Below, one piece after another: positions 17,884 to 27,369 of a DNA stretch of 64,000 nucleotides. The stretch covers positions 78,978-142,977 of the forward strand of contig JAFLKN010000041.1 of NCBI GenBank assembly GCA_019163175.1, in the 5' to 3' direction. The translations under genes were made by a program, and so were the position numbers. The notes beneath the pieces were generated by a model. It made no database searches. It was not told the DNA's origin and saw nothing but the letters and a program-made list of their open reading frames with translations. Every line of letters starts with the position of its first letter. Positions within the stretch are counted from its first letter, which is position 1. This DNA is from Prolixibacteraceae bacterium. GTDB taxonomy: Bacteria; Bacteroidota; Bacteroidia; Bacteroidales; Prolixibacteraceae.

Positions 17884-20145
17884 TTATTGGTTTTGTTTAC
17901 GGATTAAATCCAAGGCTGAACCAGCTTTAAACCAGTCGATTTGCTGTTGGTTGTAGGTGTGATTCAACAGAATTGTATCTTTGGTTTGATCGGCATGAAT
18001 AATTTCCAAAGTCAATGGTTTGCCAGGGGTAAATTCTTTCAGGTCAACAAAATTAAAGGTGTCATCTTCCTGAATTTTATCGTAGTCTGCTTCGTTGGCA
18101 AAAGTCAGCCCAAGCATTCCCTGTTTCTTCAAATTGGTTTCGTGGATACGGGCAAACGATTTCACAATTACAGCTTTTACGCCCAAATGACGAGGTTCCA
18201 TAGCAGCATGTTCGCGTGATGAACCTTCTCCGTAATTCTGATCACCCACAACTACTGAAGAAACACCTGCGGCTTTATAGGCTCGCTGGACAGCGGGGAC
18301 TTCACCGTATTCGCCAGTTAACTGATTTTTAACTTTGTTTGTTTCTTCGGTGAAAGCATTTACAGCACCAATCAACATGTTGTTCGAAATATTATCGAGA
18401 TGGCCGCGGAAGCGTAACCAAGGGCCAGCCATGGAAATGTGGTCGGTAGTACATTTTCCTTTAGCCTTGATAAGCAATTTGGCACTCAGAAGGTTTTCAC
18501 CATCCCATGCAGCAAAGGGCTGAAGCAATTGCAGACGTGATGAATCTCCGGCAACTTTAACAGTAACTGAAGAGCCATTTTCAGCTGGGGCCTGATACCC
18601 TGCATCTTCCACATCAAATCCTCTGGCAGGTAGTTCCTGTCCGGTTGGAATATCCAGTTTTACTTTTTCTCCATTTTCATTGGTCAGATAATCAGTCAAC
18701 GGATTAAATGCCAGATCGCCGGCAATGGCCAAAGCAGTAACAATTTCAGGAGAAGCTACAAATGCATGTGTATTTGGGTTTCCATCGGCACGTTTTGAGA
18801 AGTTCCGGTTGAACGAGTGAATAATTGTATTCTTTTCACCTTTTTCAGCTCCGGGGCGCGACCATTGTCCGATACATGGTCCGCAGGCATTGGCAAATAC
18901 ACTGGCGCCAATTTGGTTAAATGTATCGATGAAACCGTCACGTTCGATGGTGTAACGAACCAGTTCAGATCCGGGTGTAATCGTAAATTCTGCTTTCGAT
19001 TTCAGCTTTTTATCTACAGCCTGCTGAGCGAGAGAAGCTGCTCTTGAAATATCTTCGTAAGATGAGTTGGTACACGAACCAATCAAACCCACTTCAATTT
19101 TGGTTGGCCATCCGTTTTCTTTGGCAACTTCAGCTATTTTTGAAATTGGGGTAGCACGGTCAGGCGTAAATGGACCATTGATATAGGGCTCTAGTTCGTC
19201 CAGATTTATTTCAATAACCTGATCGAAGTATTTCTCTGGTGAAGCATAAACTTCGGGATCGGCAGTCAAATGTTCCTTTACTCCATTAGCTAAATCAGCT
19301 ACGGCTGCACGGCCGGTGGCGCGTAGGTAACGTTCCATCGATTCATCGTATCCAAATGTGGATGTTGTTGCACCAACTTCGGCGCCCATGTTGCAAATAG
19401 TTCCTTTTCCGGTACATGAAATCGATTGTGCACCTTCGCCAAAATATTCTATAATAGCACCTGTTCCACCTTTCACGGTGAGGATTCCGGCTACTTTCAA
19501 AATAATATCTTTTGGGGCAGTCCAGCCATTCAATTTGCCTGTTAGTTTGATTCCGATTAGCTTTGGAAATTTCAGTTCCCAAGCCATTCCAGCCATCACA
19601 TCAACCGCATCGGCACCGCCAACACCGATAGCAACCATGCCCAAACCGCCAGCATTTACGGTGTGCGAGTCGGTTCCAATCATCATTCCACCCGGAAATG
19701 CGTAGTTTTCGAGTACCACCTGATGGATAATCCCAGCGCCTGGTTTCCAAAATCCGATTCCATATTTGTTGGAAACTGATTCAAGAAAATCATAAACTTC
19801 CTTATTAATTTTAATTGCATCTTCCAAATCGGCTAAGCCATTTTTGCTGGCCTGAATGAGGTGATCGCAATGTACTGTTGACGGAACTGCAGTTTTGCTT
19901 TTTCCTGAATTCATAAATTGTAGCAAGGCCATTTGGGCAGTGGCGTCTTGCATGGCAACGCGGTCAGGAGCAAAATCAACGTAATCAGTACCGCGTTTAA
20001 ACTCGCGTACTGGCTGATCCTGATACAAATGAGCATAAAGAATTTTTTCAGAAAGGGTTAACGGTCTGTTTAAATGCTTTTTAGCTTTTTCAATTTTAGC
20101 ACTTAATTCCTGATAACTTTTTGTAATTAAATCCAGATCAAACAT
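17884..20145 (-). CDS. Aconitate hydratase, mitochondrial type
   Basis: A 753-residue [4Fe-4S] enzyme converting citrate to isocitrate. It is the mitochondrial ACO2 type: [57 protein letters not shown] and [13 protein letters not shown] track that family closely, and length is near 750 rather than about 890 (AcnA) or 865 (AcnB). The iron-sulfur cysteines are in [10 protein letters not shown] and [10 protein letters not shown]. The C-terminal swivel domain contains [22 protein letters not shown]. It is the first gene of the TCA series; upstream (20146-20377) the spacer holds a hairpin near 20271-20300 and an AAAACGCTTTT box at 20173-20183 that may be an operator. Confidence 0.95.
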   Translation of the reverse strand: MFDLDLITKSYQELSAKIEKAKKHLNRPLTLSEKILYAHLYQDQPVREFKRGTDYVDFAPDRVAMQDATAQMALLQFMNSGKSKTAVPSTVHCDHLIQASKNGLADLEDAIKINKEVYDFLESVSNKYGIGFWKPGAGIIHQVVLENYAFPGGMMIGTDSHTVNAGGLGMVAIGVGGADAVDVMAGMAWELKFPKLIGIKLTGKLNGWTAPKDIILKVAGILTVKGGTGAIIEYFGEGAQSISCTGKGTICNMGAEVGATTSTFGYDESMERYLRATGRAAVADLANGVKEHLTADPEVYASPEKYFDQVIEINLDELEPYINGPFTPDRATPISKIAEVAKENGWPTKIEVGLIGSCTNSSYEDISRAASLAQQAVDKKLKSKAEFTITPGSELVRYTIERDGFIDTFNQIGASVFANACGPCIGQWSRPGAEKGEKNTIIHSFNRNFSKRADGNPNTHAFVASPEIVTALAIAGDLAFNPLTDYLTNENGEKVKLDIPTGQELPARGFDVEDAGYQAPAENGSSVTVKVAGDSSRLQLLQPFAAWDGENLLSAKLLIKAKGKCTTDHISMAGPWLRFRGHLDNISNNMLIGAVNAFTEETNKVKNQLTGEYGEVPAVQRAYKAAGVSSVVVGDQNYGEGSSREHAAMEPRHLGVKAVIVKSFARIHETNLKKQGMLGLTFANEADYDKIQEDDTFNFVDLKEFTPGKPLTLEIIHADQTKDTILLNHTYNQQQIDWFKAGSALDLIRKQNQ

Positions 20146-20324
20146 ATTTTTGGTTTTTTGATATTGTCGGTTAAAACGCTTTTAATAAATCAAAATAGTT
20201 AACAATGCCTCAGCAGTTTTGTTTTTCGAAAGCAGCCGAATATATCAAAAATATCAGATAAAATATGTAGATATGTGTATAAATTCTTGTTATACATATT
20301 TCTGATTTTTTACTTCAAAAAAAC

Positions 20325-20353
20325 AAAAAAGCTGCCCGGATTCGGACAGCTTT
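20325..20353 (-). terminator. Terminator after fucosidase gene
   Basis: AAAGCTG-x-CCG (20328-20338) pairs with CGG-x-CAGCTTT (20343-20353), one mismatch. On the minus strand it is followed by TTTTTTGTTTTTTT, just beyond the stop at 20378. Confidence 0.8.
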
Positions 20354-20377
20354 CGATTATAATGATTTGATAATGTT

Positions 20378-21703
20378 TTACATTTCTAACTGGATGATCG
20401 TATCGACTGATTTCTTTTTGGCATCGGGTATATTCATGATGATACCAAACTCTGTTTCTTTAAATTTTGCAACCGATTGATCATCAAAGAACTTGGCTGA
20501 TTTCAATTTTTTTGGAAGTTTGCCAATAAACAGGTTTTCTTCTTTGCAATTCAGAACATGAAGCCATACTTTATCCCCTTTTTGCGTTGAAGCTCCCCAT
20601 GTACTTGGATTGATCGGACCTTTGCGCGTTCCATAAATGGTTTCGCCGTATTTTTCGAGCCATTTGCCCATCACGGCCAGTGTGTCAACATTTTCGGGCT
20701 GAATTTTTCCGTTTGGCATCGGGCCTGTGTTCAGCAGAAAGTTGGCACCGTATCCGGCCGATTTGATTAATGTTTGAAGCAATTGTTTGGTTGATTTGTA
20801 GCTGTTGTCGGCCAGGTTGAATCCCCATGAGCCATTCATGGTTTCGCACATTTCGAGCGGTAAATCAGACATAGCGCCAGTGTGATTAAATCCCATTGAA
20901 TTTTCGCCCGGAAGGTCGCGTTCGTACATCTGGAAATCTTCGCCAGGGAACGGGAATTTGTGGTGATTGCTTCCGATTAATGCTCCTGACTGAAGTTTGT
21001 GGATTAAAGCATAGGTTTCGTCTAAACGCCATGGTGCATCCCATTTGTCCCACATTCCATCGAACCAGATACCACCAATTTCGCCATAGTTGGTCAAAAG
21101 TTCCGAAAGTTGTGCATTCATGTAATCAATGTACTTGTTCCAGTCACCTTTTTCAGGACGGCCGGTAAAACCTTGTCCGGTATTTCCTCTCGGAAAATAA
21201 TCGGGATGATGCCAGTCGAGTTGAGAATAGTAGAAGAAAAGTTTGATGCCTTGTTTGTCACACTCGTCTTTCAGCATTTTAATAATATCCTTGCCATAGG
21301 GAGTGCGTTTTACAACGTTGTAATCGCTCACTTTCGAATTATACATGGCAAAACCTTCGTGGTGCTTGCTGGTAATGGTAATGTATTTCATACCCGCTTT
21401 TTTGACCATTGCAACCCATTCGGCCGGATTAAAAGCTATAGGATTGAAGAAGTTAGGTAGTTTTTCGTATTGGGCAATCGGAATTTTTTTTTGATTCATA
21501 ATCCATTCGGCAATTCCCTGATCGCCACCGCCAGCCATCTGGCAATACATTCCCCAGTGAATAAAAAGGCCAAATTTGGCATCCTGAAACCATTCACGAT
21601 TTTGCAGATTTTTCTCTGATGGTTTATAGTCTGGCTGAGCAATAAGGCTGCTGCTTAGAAAAATGAAAAGTACAAGTACAGTAAATCCAATTTTTAGTCT
21701 CAT
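20378..21703 (-). CDS. Secreted alpha-L-fucosidase (GH29)
   Basis: A 441-residue protein with signal peptide MRLKIGFTVLVLFIFLSSSL. The GH29 barrel starts at REWFQDAKFGLFIHWGMYC, continues with YITITSKHHEGFAMY and LFFYYSQLDWHHPDYFP, and the nucleophile is D215 in GGIWFDGMWD. The MCETMNGSWGF and LLNTGPMPNGKIQP stretches are also typical. It removes fucose from glycans in the periplasm or outside. The family splits into broad (A) and 1,3/1,4-specific (B) subgroups; I cannot assign one with certainty. Stand-alone gene with its own -7 box (21747-21754) and terminator, near the TCA and arginine genes rather than a polysaccharide locus. Confidence 0.92.
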   Translation of the reverse strand: MRLKIGFTVLVLFIFLSSSLIAQPDYKPSEKNLQNREWFQDAKFGLFIHWGMYCQMAGGGDQGIAEWIMNQKKIPIAQYEKLPNFFNPIAFNPAEWVAMVKKAGMKYITITSKHHEGFAMYNSKVSDYNVVKRTPYGKDIIKMLKDECDKQGIKLFFYYSQLDWHHPDYFPRGNTGQGFTGRPEKGDWNKYIDYMNAQLSELLTNYGEIGGIWFDGMWDKWDAPWRLDETYALIHKLQSGALIGSNHHKFPFPGEDFQMYERDLPGENSMGFNHTGAMSDLPLEMCETMNGSWGFNLADNSYKSTKQLLQTLIKSAGYGANFLLNTGPMPNGKIQPENVDTLAVMGKWLEKYGETIYGTRKGPINPSTWGASTQKGDKVWLHVLNCKEENLFIGKLPKKLKSAKFFDDQSVAKFKETEFGIIMNIPDAKKKSVDTIIQLEM

Positions 21704-21746
21704 AATTATTACGTTTAGGTTTTGTTGCTGTGCTGCATTGTGCTGA

Positions 21747-21754
21747 CAAATATA
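21747..21754 (-). promoter_or_regulatory. -7 box (TATATTTG) before fucosidase gene
   Basis: Perfect TAnnTTTG match on the minus strand, 43 nt before the ATG at 21703. It also lies 15 nt before the arcB stop codon, so promoter and upstream gene nearly overlap. Confidence 0.4.
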
Positions 21755-21769
21755 TAAGAATCATCAATA

Positions 21770-22768
21770 TTATCCAATTGTGGCAACCATAACTGCTTTA
21801 ATTGTGTGCAATCTATTTTCAGCCTGATCAAAAACGATTGATGCTTCGCTCTCAAAAACCTCTTCCGTAACTTCCAGTCCGTCTAATCCGAATTTGTGGA
21901 ATATTTCTTCACCCATTTTAGTTTCCCGGTTGTGAAACGCCGGTAAACAATGCAGGAATTTTACATTTGGATTTCCGGTTAGTTCCATAGCTTTTGGATT
22001 GACCTGGTAGGGTAGGAGAAGCTTAATCCGTTCTGTCCAAACTGAATCGGGTTCGCCCATCGATACCCAAACATCGGTGTACAAGAAGTCACAATCTTTT
22101 AAGGCTTCGGCTAAATTTTCGGTGATCAATAGTTTAGCACCGGTTTTTGCAGCAACTTCGCGGCAGGTATGCTGCAATTCTTCGGTTGGCTGGCAACTGG
22201 CCGGTGCTGCTGCACGAAAATCCATCCCAAGCAGGGCTGCACCAACCATTAGCGAATTTCCCATGTTATTGCGGGCATCGCCCAGGTAGCAGAATTTGAT
22301 TTCTGACAAAGGCTTGTCTGAATGTTCTTTCATGGTCAGGAAATCGGCTAAAATCTGGGTCGGGTGAAATTCGTCGGTCAGGCCGTTCCAAACCGGAACT
22401 CCGGCATATTTGGCCAGTTCTTCAACGATGCTTTGTCCGTATCCCCTATATTCAATGCCATCGTACATCCGGCCTAAAACGCGGGCAGTATCTTTAATCG
22501 ATTCTTTGTTTCCGATTTGCGAGCCGGTTGGTCCCAGGTAAGTTGCATGGGCACCCTGATCGAAAGCTGCTACTTCAAAAGCGCATCGTGTGCGGGTCGA
22601 GGCTTTTTCAAAAATCAGCGCTATATTTTTCCCACCCAACATTTGCTCTTCCAAACCATTCTTTTTAGCCTTTTTTAGTTTCGAAGCAAGTTTTATCAGG
22701 TAAAGAATTTCATCGGCAGTGAAATCGAGTAATTTCAGAAAATGCCGGTTTTTTAAATTGATTTCCAT
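21770..22768 (-). CDS. arcB: Ornithine carbamoyltransferase (probably catabolic)
   Basis: A 332-residue enzyme exchanging carbamoyl phosphate plus ornithine and citrulline plus phosphate. The carbamoyl-phosphate motif STRTR (S57-R61) is present, with [15 protein letters not shown], the ornithine SMG loop (DVWVSMGE) and the HCLP motif (FLHCLPAFH). Length and the N-terminus resemble the E. coli ArgF/ArcB branch rather than the shorter anabolic form. Carbamate kinase lies 181 bp upstream on the same strand, which favours a catabolic role making carbamoyl phosphate for ATP formation. No arginine deiminase gene is in this window, so direction remains inference; an anabolic argF function is possible. 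Confidence 0.88.
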   Translation of the reverse strand: MEINLKNRHFLKLLDFTADEILYLIKLASKLKKAKKNGLEEQMLGGKNIALIFEKASTRTRCAFEVAAFDQGAHATYLGPTGSQIGNKESIKDTARVLGRMYDGIEYRGYGQSIVEELAKYAGVPVWNGLTDEFHPTQILADFLTMKEHSDKPLSEIKFCYLGDARNNMGNSLMVGAALLGMDFRAAAPASCQPTEELQHTCREVAAKTGAKLLITENLAEALKDCDFLYTDVWVSMGEPDSVWTERIKLLLPYQVNPKAMELTGNPNVKFLHCLPAFHNRETKMGEEIFHKFGLDGLEVTEEVFESEASIVFDQAENRLHTIKAVMVATIG

Positions 22769-22795
22769 AGTTCTACGGTGTTATTGTGTTGTCAA

Positions 22796-22935
22796 TAGTT
22801 GTATTTGTTGTAAATTGTTCTCATAGATAGTCATTTATTGGCAGTTGTTGTCATTAATTGTTAGTTGCAGCAATTAACAACAAATGACCATTTAATGTCG
22901 CATAGCAAATGACAATGAATGACAGTTCAATATTG
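22796..22935. repeat. Intergenic GTCATT/AATGAC word repeat with hairpin
   Basis: Two GTCATT words (22830, 22850) and three AATGAC words (22883, 22908, 22918). The centre is a hairpin: 22850-22868 pairs with 22870-22888 at 16 of 19 positions. It fills the arcC-arcB spacer and shares its word with the spacer at 16411-16564. Confidence 0.65.
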
Positions 22936-22949
22936 CGACTGAAAACTGA

Positions 22950-23909
22950 TCACTTTGTATCGTATTCCATCGTTATTTTCGACCCATACGATTTGTCTTC
23001 CAGTTTTTTTGCTTCGGTAATCACGCTTTTTTTACCGCCATTCTGAATAAAATAAAGGCAAGCTTTAATTTTCGGAGCCATTGTTCCTTCCGAAAAAGTT
23101 CCTGCTTCCAGATATTTCACGGTATCGGCATAATTCAAAAATTCAAGCTTTTCCTGAGTCGGCTTTCCGAAATCTTTGTAAATAAAGGAGACATCGGTCA
23201 GGATATAAAATTCGTTTGCTTTTATTTTTGAAGCCAGAAGCGCCGAAGCCAGATCTTTATCAATTACTGCATCCAGTGTTCGCAGATCGTTATTCTCATC
23301 GTAATAAACCGGAATTCCACCTCCACCGGCAGCAATTACAATGTTTCCTGCACGAACCAGTTTCTCAATGATTTCGCGGTTAATAATGTCGATGGGCTGC
23401 GGCGACGAAACCATTCTGCGCCATCCTCCATGGGCTTTCGACGATGGTTTAAAAATCCAGCCTTTTTCGTCCTGAAGTTTCTTTGCTTCCTCTTCCGAAT
23501 AGATTTTGCCAATTCCTTTAGTCGGATTGCTAAATGCCGGATCGTTGGGATCAACAATACTCATCGAAACCATCGTGATTACATTTTTATGAATGCCATG
23601 TTTACGAAGTACATTACGAATCATCCGTTCGATCATATAACCGATTCCACCTTGAGAATCGGCCACGCAAATATCCAGTGGCATTGGGGCGATGTCGTAC
23701 ATTTGCTGGCCGGCATCGTTGCGCATCAATATGTTCCCGACTTGAGGCCCGTTTCCATGCGTAATCACGAGTTCAAAACCTTCATTCAGCAGAAATATCA
23801 AATTTTCAAGCGTTTCGGTAGTGTTGGTTTCCTGTTGTTCAATGGTTCCCTTTTCATTCTCACGCAAAAGGGCATTGCCACCTAAGGCTACAACTGCAAT
23901 TTTCTTCAT
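22950..23909 (-). CDS. arcC: Carbamate kinase
   Basis: A 319-residue amino-acid-kinase-fold enzyme making ATP from carbamoyl phosphate and ADP. VVALGGNALL at the start, ELVITHGNGPQVGNIL, AGGGGIPVYYDENN, AVIDKDLASALLASKI and EGTMAPKIKAC (here GTFSEGTMAPKIKACLYFI) follow the family in order. Length is about the usual 310-315. It precedes the ornithine carbamoyltransferase gene, giving the second half of the arginine deiminase pathway. A TAATTTTG box on the minus strand at 23980-23987 may be its -7 element, in a divergent spacer shared with ftsK. Confidence 0.93.
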   Translation of the reverse strand: MKKIAVVALGGNALLRENEKGTIEQQETNTTETLENLIFLLNEGFELVITHGNGPQVGNILMRNDAGQQMYDIAPMPLDICVADSQGGIGYMIERMIRNVLRKHGIHKNVITMVSMSIVDPNDPAFSNPTKGIGKIYSEEEAKKLQDEKGWIFKPSSKAHGGWRRMVSSPQPIDIINREIIEKLVRAGNIVIAAGGGGIPVYYDENNDLRTLDAVIDKDLASALLASKIKANEFYILTDVSFIYKDFGKPTQEKLEFLNYADTVKYLEAGTFSEGTMAPKIKACLYFIQNGGKKSVITEAKKLEDKSYGSKITMEYDTK

Positions 23910-23979
23910 GTTTTTTATCGATCAGTTCCGAGCAAACTTAAAAAAAGGATCGGATTATAATCATGATTAACATTGGTTG

Positions 23980-23987
23980 CAAAATTA
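23980..23987 (-). promoter_or_regulatory. -7 box (TAATTTTG) before arcC
   Basis: Match to TAnnTTTG on the minus strand, 71 nt before the arcC ATG, in the divergent arcC/ftsK spacer. No clear -33 box. Confidence 0.3.
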
Positions 23988-24118
23988 GAAAAGGATGCTA
24001 TAAAACAGCCGGTAAATGATTTTGTACAAGTTAATAATCGAATAAGTTTTTATTTCAAATTTCTGAAATAAAGTACTGTTTAGCTGAGCATATAAAATAT
24101 ATGATAGGCAAAAATCGT

Positions 24119-24126
24119 TAACTTTG
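24119..24126 (+). promoter_or_regulatory. -7 box (TAACTTTG) before ftsK
   Basis: Match to TAnnTTTG, 20 nt before the ftsK ATG, so the leader would be very short. The -33 region reads AATA and does not match. Confidence 0.4.
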
Positions 24127-24146
24127 CGCACGAATTATCAATCCGA

Positions 24147-26645
24147 ATGGCAAAAAAAGTTAAAAAACCAGTAAAGGAACCCGTACCTGCAAAACCTTGG
24201 GGTATTGTGCGTTTTTTTAAGAGCAATCAATTCAGGTACATACTTGGATTTTTTCTTTCAGTATTTAGCGGATATTTGGCTGTCGCCTTTGTTTCCTATG
24301 CTTTTTCAGGAAAGGTAGATCAAAGTAAGCTGGATTTACCTTTGAGCGATTTCTTTTTCGACCCTTCGGTTGAAGTGCAGAACATTTCAGGAAAAGCTGG
24401 TGCATATCTGAGCGAACAGTTTATTAATCTGGGCTTTGGATTTCCATCTTTCTTTTTTCTCCTCATCTTTTTTGTAGGCGCCCTACATTTATTCGGCTAC
24501 AAAGAAATTCGTTTCTTTAAAACACTGCTCTTCTCATTTTTATGGATGATTTGGTTCTCCATTGCGCTTGGTCTGGCATTGGCAGCTACTTCCAGCGATC
24601 AGTTTCTTTACATTGGTGGGATGTACGGTTTTATTCTTTCCAGCTTATTGTCTTCATTGTTAGGTGGTTTTGGTGCCACATTAATATTGATGTTTATTTT
24701 ATTTGTCTTGCTCATTGTAACATTTAAACAGTTCATTCCCTGGTTAACAAAGGTTTTTGCAAGGAAGGAAAAAGTTGCTTTAGCTACAGACAGTTTGGCT
24801 CCTGACGCTTTACCTGAAATTGCAGTACCTGCGCCAATTCAGGAAATTTCTGATCCAACAATTTCAAAGATTATTACTGAAGATGATCGGATTCAAGCTG
24901 TTTTTGATCCGGATTCGAAAGATGTAGATTTGGACGAAGAGCTGAACGAAGAACTGGATGAAGATTTCGAAATTGAAAATACAATTAAAAAGAGTGATGT
25001 TGAATTAAGCATTGAGGATATGCTTTTTTCTGATGCTCCGGCTCCAAAGAAGGAAAGCTCGAAAAAGAAAGAGCCTGAGTTGGTCATTGAGAATAAACTA
25101 ATCCACGATGACTCTGAAGACATGGAAATGCCACCCATGGCAGATTATGACCCAACGCTGGATTTGTCATCGTATAAATATCCGTCTGTCGATTTGCTCG
25201 ACGATCATGCATCTGGCAATGCTGAGGTTAGTAACGAAGAGCTAATTTCGAATAAAAATAAAATTGTAGAAACGCTTCGTCACTACAAAATTGAAATTAC
25301 CAAAATTAGGGCGACCATTGGTCCAACCATTACTTTGTACGAGATAGTTCCGGCACCCGGTATTCGTATTGCCAAGATTAAAAATCTGGAAGATGATATT
25401 GCTTTGAGCCTTTCAGCTTTAGGAATTCGAATCATTGCTCCAATTCCGGGCAGAGGAACAATTGGTATTGAAGTTCCAAATCAAAAGCCTGAAATAGTTT
25501 CGATGCGATCAATTATTGCTTCCAAAAAATTTCAGGAATCGACAGCCGAACTTCCGATTGCATTGGGAAAAACAATCTCGAACGAAACATTCATGGTTGA
25601 TTTGGCCAAGATGCCGCATATTTTGGTTGCAGGTGCTACCGGTCAAGGTAAATCAGTTGGGTTAAATGCCATCATCACTTCATTGCTGTATAAAAAACAT
25701 CCTTCGCAGCTGAAATTTGTCTTGGTTGACCCCAAAAAGGTAGAGCTCAATTTATATTCGTCGCTCGAAAAACATTTTCTGGCCAAAATGCCCGATGAGG
25801 AAGATGCTATTATTACCGATATTCAGAAAGTGAAAAATACGCTGAATTCAGTAAATATTGAAATGGATAGCCGTTACGACTTGCTTAAAAAGGCTCATGT
25901 TCGCAATATTATTGAATACAATACTAAATTTATTGGTAGACGACTGAACCCGGAAAAGGGTCACCGCTATTTGCCTTATATTGTTGTGGTAGTTGACGAA
26001 TTTGCCGATTTGATTATGACAGCCGGAAAAGAGGTTGAATTACCTATTGCCCGTATTGCCCAGCTTGCCCGTGCAGTTGGTATTCATATGATTATAGCAA
26101 CCCAGCGTCCGTCAATTAATATTATTACCGGAGTAATTAAGGCCAACTTTCCAACCCGAATTGCATTTAAGGTGGCTTCAATGATTGACTCCCGCACCAT
26201 TTTAGATACTCCCGGAGCTAATCAGCTGATTGGTAAAGGAGATATGCTTGTTTCTTCTGGGAGCACGATGACCCGTGTGCAGTGCGCATTTGTTGATACT
26301 CCTGAAGTTGAACGTATTTGTGAGTTTATTGCAGACCAACGTGGTTATCCAACTGCATTCCTTCTGCCTGATTATGTTGGCGACAATGAAAATGGATCAA
26401 TTGAAGCTGATTTGGCTAATCGTGATGAAATGTTTGATGATGCTGCACGCATGATTGTTGGCAATCAAATGGGTTCCACATCAATGATTCAGCGTAAGTT
26501 TTCTATCGGTTATAACCGAGCTGGTCGTATCATGGATCAATTGGAAGCAGCCGGAATTGTTGGTCCAAGCGAAGGCAGCAAGGCACGTCAGGTTCTTATT
26601 CAGGACGAATATTCTTTGGAACAATTATTGAATGGATTAAAATAG
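24147..26645 (+). CDS. ftsK: DNA translocase FtsK/SpoIIIE
   Basis: An 832-residue division-site DNA pump that clears and aligns chromosome termini. The N-terminus has four membrane helices (about residues 28-52, 92-115, 125-150, 160-190). A long acidic linker (about 215-350, rich in Glu/Asp/Ser) follows, then the alpha-beta RecA-like motor: Walker A GATGQGKS at 496-503, Walker B YIVVVVDEFADLIM, the ARAVGIHMIIATQRPS motif, and the C-terminal winged-helix gamma domain (IQRKFSIGYNRAGRIMDQLE) that reads KOPS-like DNA signals. Length is normal for Bacteroidota FtsK. It is followed after 22 bp by lolA, probably in one transcript. Confidence 0.96.
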   Translation: MAKKVKKPVKEPVPAKPWGIVRFFKSNQFRYILGFFLSVFSGYLAVAFVSYAFSGKVDQSKLDLPLSDFFFDPSVEVQNISGKAGAYLSEQFINLGFGFPSFFFLLIFFVGALHLFGYKEIRFFKTLLFSFLWMIWFSIALGLALAATSSDQFLYIGGMYGFILSSLLSSLLGGFGATLILMFILFVLLIVTFKQFIPWLTKVFARKEKVALATDSLAPDALPEIAVPAPIQEISDPTISKIITEDDRIQAVFDPDSKDVDLDEELNEELDEDFEIENTIKKSDVELSIEDMLFSDAPAPKKESSKKKEPELVIENKLIHDDSEDMEMPPMADYDPTLDLSSYKYPSVDLLDDHASGNAEVSNEELISNKNKIVETLRHYKIEITKIRATIGPTITLYEIVPAPGIRIAKIKNLEDDIALSLSALGIRIIAPIPGRGTIGIEVPNQKPEIVSMRSIIASKKFQESTAELPIALGKTISNETFMVDLAKMPHILVAGATGQGKSVGLNAIITSLLYKKHPSQLKFVLVDPKKVELNLYSSLEKHFLAKMPDEEDAIITDIQKVKNTLNSVNIEMDSRYDLLKKAHVRNIIEYNTKFIGRRLNPEKGHRYLPYIVVVVDEFADLIMTAGKEVELPIARIAQLARAVGIHMIIATQRPSINIITGVIKANFPTRIAFKVASMIDSRTILDTPGANQLIGKGDMLVSSGSTMTRVQCAFVDTPEVERICEFIADQRGYPTAFLLPDYVGDNENGSIEADLANRDEMFDDAARMIVGNQMGSTSMIQRKFSIGYNRAGRIMDQLEAAGIVGPSEGSKARQVLIQDEYSLEQLLNGLK

Positions 26646-26667
26646 TTCATACAAATAAAAAAAGGAA

Positions 26668-27318
26668 ATGAAGAAATTATTTTTAGTAGTAACTCTATTA
26701 GTTTGCGCCACTTTGGGTTTTTCGCAACAGGATGCAAAAGCTAAAGAGATTTTGGAAAAAGTAACCAAAACAACTCAATCACTGGTTTCTCTTGATGCAA
26801 AGTTCTCTTTTGAAATGAATAATAAGGCTCAAAATATTCAGGATAAAAGCAGTGGATCGATTATTCTAAAGGGCAAGAAATACAAACTGAACATCCCACA
26901 AATGGGCTTACAGGTGACTTGTGACGGAAAAACAATCTGGACCTACATGGTGAATTCAAATGAAGTAACTATTGCCAATTTGGATGAATCAACAGATGAG
27001 TTAATGGATCCGGCTAAAATCTTCACTATTTATGAACGTGGATTTAATTACAAATTCTTCGGAGAATCGGTTGAAGGTGGCATCCCGGTTTACAATATTG
27101 ACCTCACACCACAAAAACCAAGTGGTGATATTCAGAAAATCAAAATCATGATCGATAAGCAGAAAATGCTGATCAGGGGAGCGAATATGGTCGGGAAGGA
27201 TGGAAATAATTACACAGTTTCGGTCAGTCAGTTTAAAACTGATGGTGTGTACAATGATTCGGATTTTGTATTTGATCCGAAAAAGTATAAAGGAATTGAA
27301 ATTGTAGATATGAGATAA
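26668..27318 (+). CDS. lolA: Outer-membrane lipoprotein carrier LolA-like protein
   Basis: A 216-residue periplasmic protein with signal peptide MKKLFLVVTLLVCATLGFS. The mature part has the LolA half-barrel pattern: AKEILEKVTKTTQSLVSLDAKF, GSIILKGKKYKLNIP, CDGKTIWTY and VYNIDLTPQK, ending with a beta-strand rich tail. LolA carries lipoproteins from the inner membrane to the outer membrane. It is directly after ftsK, an arrangement I know from other Bacteroidota, and ends at a strong terminator. Low sequence similarity is normal in this family, so the call rests on fold pattern, size and position. Confidence 0.85.
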   Translation: MKKLFLVVTLLVCATLGFSQQDAKAKEILEKVTKTTQSLVSLDAKFSFEMNNKAQNIQDKSSGSIILKGKKYKLNIPQMGLQVTCDGKTIWTYMVNSNEVTIANLDESTDELMDPAKIFTIYERGFNYKFFGESVEGGIPVYNIDLTPQKPSGDIQKIKIMIDKQKMLIRGANMVGKDGNNYTVSVSQFKTDGVYNDSDFVFDPKKYKGIEIVDMR

Positions 27319-27320
27319 TA

Positions 27321-27350
27321 AAAAAGGGTGTCCATTGGGCACCCTTTTTT
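27321..27350. terminator. Terminator between lolA and transketolase genes
   Basis: AAAAAGGGTGTCC (27321-27333) pairs with GGGCACCCTTTTT (from 27337) around ATT. T and A tracts on both sides allow use by the convergent lolA and tkt genes. Confidence 0.85.
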
Positions 27351-27369
27351 TATGAATTGATAATTGTAT

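Noticed and set aside
20271..20300. ATATGTGTATAA/TTATACATAT hairpin upstream of aconitase
   Set aside because: AT-only stem with a bulge; too weak to call a site, mentioned only in the aconitase entry.
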